Source: Alphaproteobacteria bacterium (GTDB lineage: Bacteria > Pseudomonadota > Alphaproteobacteria > Rickettsiales > UBA3002). From it: DNA of 7,746 bases. The stretch is from the NCBI GenBank assembly GCA_021732545.1, contig JAKFUW010000076.1, positions 1-7,746 on the forward strand, written 5' to 3'. The position numbers and the translations under genes are program-made. Below are positions 1 through 4,652 of the stretch, one piece after another. Positions within the stretch are counted from its first letter, which is position 1, and each line of letters starts with the position of its first letter. A model generated the notes under the pieces. The model saw only the letters and a list, made by a program, of their open reading frames with translations. It ran no database searches and had not been told where the DNA came from.

Positions 1-996
1 CTATTTTTTATTGTTTTTGTTTCAATTTTTCTGGGGTTTTCAGTGCAGGCCAGTGAGCTTTTAAACGTATCTTACGACCCCACACGCGAATTTTACTAAG
101 ATTATAACGCGCTCTTTGTCAAACATTGGAAAGACACCACGGGCGAATCGGTTAAAATCAATCAATCCCACGGCGGCTCTGGCAAACAAGCCCGCGCGGT
201 GATTGATGGTTTGCAAGCTGATATCGTAACCTTAGCGCTGGCTTATGACATCGATGCGATTGCCACCAACGGTAAAAACTTGATTGCAGCCGATTGGCAA
301 TCACAATTGCCTCATAACAGTGCGCCTTTCACCTCCACCATTGTGTTCGTAGTGAAAAAAGGCAATCCCAAAGGCATCAAGGATTGGGATGATCTGGTTA
401 AAAAAGAAGTGCAGGTGATTACACCCAACCCCAAAACATCGGGCGGTGCGCGCTGGAATTATCTGGCGGCCTATGGCTATGCGCTCAAAGCACATGAAGG
501 CGACGACACAAAAGCCAAAGACTTTATGGTAAAACTCTTTGCCAATGTGCCCGTGCTCGATGCGGGTGCGCGCGGTGCCACCACCACCTTCGCACAACGT
601 GGTATCGGCGATGTGTTGATTACATGGGAAAGCGAAGCGCATCTGGCGTTACGTGAATTTGGCGATGACCGTTTTGATATCGTCATGCCATCCTTAAGCA
701 TCCGCGCCGAGCCACCTGTTGCAGTGGTGGAGGGCGTTGCCAAACGCCACAAAACACAAAAATTAGCACGCGCCTATCTGGATTATTTATACAGCGACGC
801 GGCGCAAGCCTTAGGCGCGAAACATTTTTATCGCCCGACTAATAAGGCCGCATTTGTTGCAGCAGGCGATATGTTCCCGAAACTCAAAATGCTCACCATC
901 AAGGATTTTGGCGGCTGGGCAACCGCGCAAAAAACGCATTTCAATGACGACGGATTGTTTGATAGCATCAGCATGCAAGCGATGAAGAACCGGTAA
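1..996 (+). pseudogene. sbp: Sulfate/thiosulfate-binding protein, 5'-truncated by window edge and interrupted by an in-frame TAA
   Basis: This would be the periplasmic binding protein that delivers sulfate (or thiosulfate) to the CysTWA importer encoded downstream. Reading frame 1 from the first base gives the hydrophobic part of a signal peptide ending in VQA, a likely cleavage site, then the mature start SELLNVSYDPTREFY. Codon 33 (97-99) is TAA where family members usually have Gln or another polar residue. After it the frame is uninterrupted to the TAA at 994-996. It contains the family motifs SHGGSGKQ (166-189), NSAPFTSTIVF (from 316), SGGARWNYLA (439-468), GIGDVLITWE and FGGWA. Total length of about 331 codons plus a few missing ones is normal for Sbp/CysP. 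The first plausible restart, GTG at 199, would lack the signal peptide and the N-terminal strand, so it should not give a working binding protein. One C-to-T change (CAA to TAA) explains the lesion. Sequencing error or a recent mutation are both possible. Sbp and CysP cannot be separated with certainty here. Confidence 0.8.
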
Positions 997-1020
997 ATAT
1001 GAACACAACCATACATCCTC

Positions 1021-1101
1021 CGTCATCGCGAGCGACAAAGTCGCGTGGCGATCCATGTTTGATGTGTGGATTGCCGCGCCGCTTTGCGGCTCGCAATGAC
1101 G
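1021..1101. repeat. REPIN-like inverted hairpin pair, family A
   Basis: Two 35-base arms, 1021-1055 and 1067-1101, are inverted relative to each other (28 of 35 positions match) around an 11-base spacer. Each arm can also fold alone: an outer 5-bp stem, a small internal loop, an inner 5-bp stem and an AAA loop (GCGAC-AAA-GTCGC in the left arm; GCCGC-AAA-GCGGC in the right arm read on the - strand). Three base pairs differ between arms by compensatory change, so the structure is conserved rather than the sequence. The element fills most of the 115-base gap between sbp and cysT, and its last base is the first base of the cysT ribosome binding site. Similar GTCAT...ATCC palindromes are common in proteobacterial genomes. 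Confidence 0.85.
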
Positions 1102-1106
1102 AGAGG
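1101..1106 (+). promoter_or_regulatory. Ribosome binding site of cysT
   Basis: GAGAGG lies 5 bases before the ATG at 1112 and fixes that start. Its first base is the last base of the repeat element at 1021-1101, so folding of the element could affect access to it. Confidence 0.65.
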
Positions 1107-1111
1107 TAACC

Positions 1112-1951
1112 ATGCCTAAATTCACCCTCAAACAACCCAGTGTGCTGCCCGGATTTCGTCTGGCAATCAGCTTCACAATCATTTATTTGCTGCTGATTGT
1201 GATCATTCCGCTTTCAGGATTATTCGTGCAAACGGCTGATTTAAGCTGGAGCGAATTTGTGGATGCTGTCACCGATCAGCGCGTGATTCACGCCTACAAA
1301 ATCACCTTCGGATTATCGTTTTTGGCCGCGCTGATTAATTTGTTTTTTGGGTTGATTGTGGCATGGGTTTTGGTGCGTTATCAGTTCCCGTTTAAATCTG
1401 TTTTCGATGCCATGGTCGATCTGCCATTCGCATTGCCCACTGCCGTGGCAGGCATTGCGCTTGCCGCGCTCTATGCGCCGCAAGGATGGATTGGTCAGTG
1501 GTTTGAACCGCTCGGAATCAAGATCGCCTTCACCCCTTTAGGCATTCTCATCGCGTTGGTGTTTATCGGATTACCCTTTGTGGTGCGCACCGTGCAACCC
1601 GTTTTGGAAGACATGGATAAAGAGTTGGAGGAAGCTGCCGCATCACTTGGTGCATCGCGCGCGCAAACCTTCATCTATGTGATTTTGCCGCATATGTTGC
1701 CTGCCTTACTCACGGGATTTGCGATGGCCTTTGCGCGGGCTCTTGGCGAATATGGCTCGGTGATTTTTATCGCGGGCAACATGCCGATGGTGTCTGAAAT
1801 TGTGCCGCTGATGATTATCATCAAGCTCGAGCAATATGATTATTCGGGCGCCACCGCCATTGCGCTGGTCATGCTGATGTCGTCGTTCGTGCTGTTGCTC
1901 GCGATTAATCTGCTGCAAAAATGGAGCCAAACCCGCATGCTGAAAGCGTAA
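1112..1951 (+). CDS. cysT: Sulfate/thiosulfate ABC transporter permease CysT (CysU)
   Basis: This is one of the two inner-membrane permease subunits of the sulfate/thiosulfate importer. It should pair with CysW and dock on a CysA dimer. The 279-residue protein has about six hydrophobic segments (roughly residues 18-40, 64-88, 103-122, 143-161, 195-220 and 245-270). The EAA coupling loop at residues 173-193 begins EEAAASLGASR and ends VILP, which is the site that contacts the ATPase. The motifs DLPFALPTAVAGIAL (103-117) and ARALGEYGSVIFIAGN (208-223) are typical of CysT. The length matches the family. The ATG at 1112 has a good ribosome binding site. The gene sits between sbp and cysW in the usual operon order, but is separated from both by palindromic repeats of about 80 bases instead of the usual short junctions. 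Confidence 0.95.
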   Translation: MPKFTLKQPSVLPGFRLAISFTIIYLLLIVIIPLSGLFVQTADLSWSEFVDAVTDQRVIHAYKITFGLSFLAALINLFFGLIVAWVLVRYQFPFKSVFDAMVDLPFALPTAVAGIALAALYAPQGWIGQWFEPLGIKIAFTPLGILIALVFIGLPFVVRTVQPVLEDMDKELEEAAASLGASRAQTFIYVILPHMLPALLTGFAMAFARALGEYGSVIFIAGNMPMVSEIVPLMIIIKLEQYDYSGATAIALVMLMSSFVLLLAINLLQKWSQTRMLKA

Positions 1952-1976
1952 AAATGGAGCAATTATCCTTTAATGT

Positions 1977-2056
1977 GTCATCCTGCGAATCGCTTGCGAT
2001 TGCGCAGGATCTTCCAAGAGATTCTGCGCTCTCGCTAAGGCGAGCCGCAGAATGAC
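1977..2056. repeat. REPIN-like inverted hairpin pair, family B
   Basis: The arms at 1977-2012 (36 bases) and 2019-2056 (38 bases) are inverted around a 6-base spacer. Each arm is itself a two-step hairpin. The left arm has the outer stem ATCCTGCG/CGCAGGAT with an inner stem AATCG/CGATT. The right arm, read on the - strand, has ATTCTGCG/CGCAGAAT with an inner stem CTCGC/GCGAG. The outer stems differ by one compensatory pair (C-G versus T-A) and the inner stems by several. Arm ends (GTCAT outside, ATCT inside) resemble those of the family A element. The element fills most of the 123-base gap between cysT and cysW. Confidence 0.85.
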
Positions 2057-2064
2057 GAATTGTT

Positions 2065-2068
2065 AGGA
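2065..2068 (+). promoter_or_regulatory. Ribosome binding site of cysW
   Basis: AGGA, 6 bases before the ATG at 2075, supports that start over the in-frame TTG at 2060, which has only repeat sequence upstream. Confidence 0.6.
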
Positions 2069-2074
2069 ATCACC

Positions 2075-2905
2075 ATGCAATCATCCACTCATGAATCAGT
2101 ACTGGTGCGTTGGATATTATGCATGCTTGCAATTGCGTTTTTACTCATCGTGATTGTGTTGCCAATGGCTGCGGTATTTGTCGAAGCATTTCGCAAAGGT
2201 TGGGGCGCGTATGTGGAAGGCATCACCGATGAATACGCCATCGACGCACTCAAACTCACCTTACTGGTAGCAGCGATTGCAGTGCCGCTGAATCTGGTGT
2301 TTGGCGTGGCCGCAAGCTGGGCGATTGCAAAATTTGAGTTTGTCGGAAAACGTTTGCTCATCACCTTTATCGACCTTCCCTTTTCGGTATCACCCGTCAT
2401 TTCAGGCGTGATTTATGTGTTGCTGTTTGGCGCACATTCTATGCTGGGCGGTTGGTTGATTGAGCACGACATCCAGATTATTTTTGCGGTGCCAGGTCTC
2501 GTGCTGGCCACCTTGTTTGTTACCTTCCCCTTTGTCGCGCGCGAACTCATTGCGCTGATGCAAGAACAAGGCACGCAAGAAGAGGAAGCCGCGCTGCTGC
2601 TGGGAGCATCAGGCTGGCAAACCTTTTATCGCATCACCTTGCCCAACATTAAATGGGGGCTGCTCTATGGCGTGCTGTTGTGCAATGCGCGCGCGATGGG
2701 CGAATTTGGTGCGGTATCGGTGGTGTCGGGCCATATTAAAGGCCAAACCAATACCATCCCGCTTCAGGTTGAAATTTTATACAATGAATATAATTTTGTG
2801 GCGGCCTTTGCGGTCGCCTCCATTTTGAGTATTCTGGCACTGGTCACACTGATTTTGAAACGCACGCTGGAACGTAAAAGTAGTTCGCAAAGTAAGGGAC
2901 ATTAA
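2075..2905 (+). CDS. cysW: Sulfate/thiosulfate ABC transporter permease CysW
   Basis: This is the second membrane subunit of the sulfate/thiosulfate importer, the partner of CysT. The protein is 276 residues from the ATG at 2075. Hydrophobic segments lie at about residues 13-37, 60-85, 97-120, 137-160, 193-215 and 241-261. The EAA coupling loop spans 169-190, starting EEEAALLLGASGWQTF and ending ITLP. DLPFSVSPVISGVIYVLLFG (100-119) and ARAMGEFGAVSVVSGHI (205-221) are characteristic CysW motifs that separate it from CysT. The C-terminal tail (ERKSSSQSKGH) is short and polar. Its last four codons and stop are part of a 15-base tandem duplication (2891-2920), so the natural end may have been slightly different. 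Downstream, repeats and a GIY-YIG gene separate it from cysA, which is unusual for this operon. Confidence 0.95.
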   Translation: MQSSTHESVLVRWILCMLAIAFLLIVIVLPMAAVFVEAFRKGWGAYVEGITDEYAIDALKLTLLVAAIAVPLNLVFGVAASWAIAKFEFVGKRLLITFIDLPFSVSPVISGVIYVLLFGAHSMLGGWLIEHDIQIIFAVPGLVLATLFVTFPFVARELIALMQEQGTQEEEAALLLGASGWQTFYRITLPNIKWGLLYGVLLCNARAMGEFGAVSVVSGHIKGQTNTIPLQVEILYNEYNFVAAFAVASILSILALVTLILKRTLERKSSSQSKGH

Positions 2906-2920
2906 AGTAAGGGACATTAA
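2891..2920 (+). repeat. 15-base perfect tandem duplication at the cysW stop
   Basis: AGTAAGGGACATTAA occurs at 2891-2905 and again, directly adjacent, at 2906-2920. The first copy encodes the last four residues and stop of CysW, and the second follows in frame and ends with another TAA. It lies 12 bases before the first repeat arm of the cysW-cysA insertion. Both copies are on the same side of the insertion, so it is not a target-site duplication as it stands. Replication slippage is the simplest origin. Confidence 0.9.
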
Positions 2921-2932
2921 TGTGTTTTTTTG

Positions 2933-3033
2933 CCAGACCCCGTCATTCGACGGGGTGACAAGATAGAGGCCGCATGATCCTGCAACGCGCAAAATATCCA
3001 CCTACTGTCACCCCGTCGAATGACGGGGTCTGG
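2933..3033. repeat. REPIN-like inverted hairpin pair, family C, copy 1
   Basis: The 28-base arms at 2933-2960 and 3006-3033 are perfect reverse complements, separated by 45 bases. Each arm also folds alone into an 8-bp stem, ACCCCGTC/GACGGGGT, with a 4-base loop. The outer ends are CCAGAC and GTCTGG. The inner ends are TGACA and TGTCA. Nothing gene-like is seen in the 45-base spacer. The right end abuts the ribosome binding site of the GIY-YIG gene. Confidence 0.9.
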
Positions 3034-3035
3034 AG
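3031..3035 (+). promoter_or_regulatory. Ribosome binding site of the GIY-YIG gene
   Basis: TGGAG, 8 bases before the ATG at 3044. Its TGG is the end of the repeat arm at 3006-3033, so the repeat contributes part of the translation signal. It favours the ATG at 3044 over the in-frame ATG at 3020, which lies inside the repeat. Confidence 0.55.
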
Positions 3036-3043
3036 CAACTAAT

Positions 3044-3361
3044 ATGCAAAAGCACTATTATGTTTATATTCTTGCAAAAGCGCGAAATAGCACCTTTTAT
3101 ACAGGCGTTACCAATGATTTAATAAGGCGCGTGTGGAAACACAAACATGATCTGGCCGATGGTTTCACTAAAAAACATGGTATTAAAACCTTGGTCTATT
3201 ATGAAATACATGAATCGATTGAAGCTGCAATCTGGAAAGAGAAAATTATTAAAAAATGGCGCCGCGAAATTAAGATGGAAGCGATTGAAAATATGAATCC
3301 TGATTGGCTGGATTTATATGAGGCTTTAACAGAACCAGACCCCGTGACAAGCACGGGGTGA
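3044..3361 (+). CDS. Small single-domain GIY-YIG nuclease family protein
   Basis: The protein has 105 residues and is essentially one GIY-YIG nuclease domain of the UvrC N-terminal/YhbQ type. The two motif halves read YVYIL (6-10) and YTG (19-21). They are followed by the conserved TNDLIRR (23-29) with catalytic-type Arg28, His33, and the glutamate of the KEKIIKKW helix (Glu66), the usual metal ligand. NPDWLDLY (85-92) is a family signature near the C terminus. No DNA-binding domain follows, so any specificity must come from the domain itself or a partner. Residues 98-105 (PDPVTSTG) and the stop are encoded by a palindromic repeat arm, so the original C terminus probably ended near residue 97. 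It is AT-rich relative to parts of its neighbours and unrelated to sulfate uptake. Automatic pipelines often call such proteins 'excinuclease ABC subunit C-like', which would be misleading. The substrate is unknown. Confidence 0.88.
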   Translation: MQKHYYVYILAKARNSTFYTGVTNDLIRRVWKHKHDLADGFTKKHGIKTLVYYEIHESIEAAIWKEKIIKKWRREIKMEAIENMNPDWLDLYEALTEPDPVTSTG

Positions 3362-3406
3362 CAACTTCATTTTATTCTGTCACCCCGTCTTCATGACGGG
3401 GTCTGG
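3335..3406. repeat. REPIN-like inverted hairpin pair, family C, copy 2
   Basis: The 29-base arms at 3335-3363 and 3378-3406 are inverted around a 14-base spacer. Each folds alone with an 8-bp stem and a 5-base loop: ACCCCGTG/CACGGGGT in the left arm and ACCCCGTC/GACGGGGT in the right. The last stem pair is swapped (G-C versus C-G), a compensatory change. Loops differ freely. The left arm overlaps the 3' end of the GIY-YIG gene. The right arm ends 25 bases before the cysA start. Confidence 0.88.
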
Positions 3407-3417
3407 AATGATACTAT

Positions 3418-3422
3418 AAGGA
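3418..3422 (+). promoter_or_regulatory. Ribosome binding site of cysA
   Basis: AAGGA, 8 bases before the ATG at 3431, just outside the repeat element. It is the strongest Shine-Dalgarno match in the cluster. Confidence 0.65.
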
Positions 3423-3430
3423 TACGATCG

Positions 3431-4615
3431 ATGAGCATCACAGCTACCAATATCAGCAAGCGCTTCAAAAACTTTACCGCGCTTAAAGATGTCAATCTTG
3501 AGGTGAAATCAGGTGAGCTGGTATCGCTGCTTGGGCCATCGGGTTCGGGCAAAACCACGCTGATGCGGATTATTGCGGGGCTGGAATTTCCCGATTCTGG
3601 AACCGTATTGCTCGATGGCGAACCCGCACACAACAAGGGCGTGCAGCAGCGCAATGTCGGTTTTGTGTTTCAGCATTATGCGCTGTTCAAACATATGAGC
3701 GTGTTTGAAAATATCGCCTTTGGTCTGCGGGTGTGCAACAAAGACGTGCGCCCGCCCGAACATATCATCCGCCGCAAAGTGATGGATCTGCTCAAACTCG
3801 TGCATCTGGAAGCGTTTCATGATCGCTTTCCACACGAGCTTTCAGGTGGTCAACGCCAGCGCGTGGCGCTCGCGCGCGCACTTGCGGTTGAACCCAAAGT
3901 GCTGCTGCTCGATGAACCATTCGGCGCGCTCGATGCCAAGGTGCGCAAGGAGCTTCGCCGCTGGATGCGCCGCCTGCACAACGAAATCCCGATCACCAGT
4001 TTATTTGTCACCCACGATCAGGAAGAAGCGATGGAAGTTTCCGACCGCGTGGTGGTGATGAGCAACGGCAAAATTGAGCAGATGGGAACGCCGAGCGAAG
4101 TCTGGCAATCACCCGCCAATGCCTTTGTCTATGACTTTTTGGGCAACTATAATGAGTTCGATGGTTGGAAAGATGCCGATGGTAGCGTGCATCTGGCGGA
4201 AACCGATATCATCGAAGTGCCCGACACCAAATTGCTCCCAAACAAAGCGGGCGGATGGTTGCCGCAAATGGGGAGCTTATTTAACAAAATGCTGCCTGGC
4301 ATCATGCCCGAACCCGAACCGATGCTGCCGATGAAAACGCGCAAAAAAGTGCGCCGCCCCAAAGAAAGCAAAGCGGTGAAACTCTATGCGCGCCCACACG
4401 AAATGTTTGTGACAAAAACACTCGATGAGCATGAATATATTGAGGCCGTGGTGGTGCATTTTAACCCAACCGGATCGCTGGTGAAGATGGAACTGGAGCG
4501 TCCCAATGGCCAGATCATTCAGGTGGAAATTCCCGCCAGCGCGCTCGATTCCACGCCCATTGCCAAGGGCGATAAAATCTATGTGCGGCCAAAGCAAACC
4601 AAGGTGTTTGAGTAA
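3431..4615 (+). CDS. cysA: Sulfate/thiosulfate ABC transporter ATP-binding protein CysA
   Basis: This is the cytoplasmic ATPase that powers the CysTW permease. Within 394 residues the motifs appear in order: Walker A GPSGSGKT (35-42), Q-loop Gln81 in VFQHYALF, signature LSGGQ (137-141), Walker B LLLDE (158-162), D-loop ALD and H-loop His195 in VTHDQEEAMEVSDR. All catalytic residues are present. The C-terminal part (about 236-394) resembles the TOBE-like regulatory region of CysA, with YARPHEM and a final IYVRPKQTKVF. The protein is about 30-40 residues longer than typical CysA. The extra length appears to lie near 270-318, a segment rich in Met, Pro and basic residues (LPGIMPEPEPMLPMKTRKK). 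Normally cysA follows cysW closely; here 525 bases of repeats and a nuclease gene intervene. The stop is 13 bases from the convergent peptidase gene. Confidence 0.95.
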   Translation: MSITATNISKRFKNFTALKDVNLEVKSGELVSLLGPSGSGKTTLMRIIAGLEFPDSGTVLLDGEPAHNKGVQQRNVGFVFQHYALFKHMSVFENIAFGLRVCNKDVRPPEHIIRRKVMDLLKLVHLEAFHDRFPHELSGGQRQRVALARALAVEPKVLLLDEPFGALDAKVRKELRRWMRRLHNEIPITSLFVTHDQEEAMEVSDRVVVMSNGKIEQMGTPSEVWQSPANAFVYDFLGNYNEFDGWKDADGSVHLAETDIIEVPDTKLLPNKAGGWLPQMGSLFNKMLPGIMPEPEPMLPMKTRKKVRRPKESKAVKLYARPHEMFVTKTLDEHEYIEAVVVHFNPTGSLVKMELERPNGQIIQVEIPASALDSTPIAKGDKIYVRPKQTKVFE

Positions 4616-4616
4616 G

Positions 4617-4652
4617 AAAAGTTGCGAGTTACGAGTTGCCAGTTGCAAGCGA
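4617..4652. repeat. Heptamer array 1 (four units), at the cysA/aminopeptidase junction
   Basis: After AAAAG, four 7-base units follow at 4622-4649: TTGCGAG, TTACGAG, TTGCCAG and TTGCAAG, then CGA. The array starts two bases after the cysA stop. On the - strand it encodes the last six residues of the aminopeptidase (LATGNS), and the TTA of the second unit supplies its TAA stop. It is the inverted partner of the array at 4758-4793 (33 of 36 positions match). Confidence 0.9.

Larger units (their letters stand above)
2933..3406 (+). mobile_element. Candidate repeat-bounded mobile unit carrying a GIY-YIG nuclease
   Basis: Four family C arms (2933-2960, 3006-3033, 3335-3363, 3378-3406) alternate in orientation, with a small nuclease gene between the second and third. 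The two inner arms face the gene with their GTCTGG/CCAGAC ends and point their GTCA/TGAC ends outward, the same polarity as the simple elements at 1021-1101 and 1977-2056. The unit interrupts an otherwise standard cysW-cysA junction, and the gene is AT-rich (86 G or C in 240 bases at 3061-3300). These facts suggest an insertion. No target-site duplication was found and the exact ends are uncertain. Mobility is an inference. Confidence 0.45.

Noticed and set aside
97..99. TAA reassigned as a sense codon
   Set aside because: Genes cysT, cysW, cysA, the binding protein itself and the peptidase all end at TAA at the expected length.
2914..2931. ACATT/AATGT palindrome followed by seven T as a cysW terminator
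   Set aside because: The palindrome has five A/T-rich pairs and no loop bases, so it cannot form a stable terminator hairpin.
3020..3043. Nuclease start at the ATG at 3020
   Set aside because: It lies inside a repeat arm with no ribosome binding site; the domain begins right after the ATG at 3044.
3412..3417. TACTAT before cysA as a -10 promoter element
   Set aside because: No acceptable -35 sequence lies at the right distance; the region upstream is repeat hairpin.
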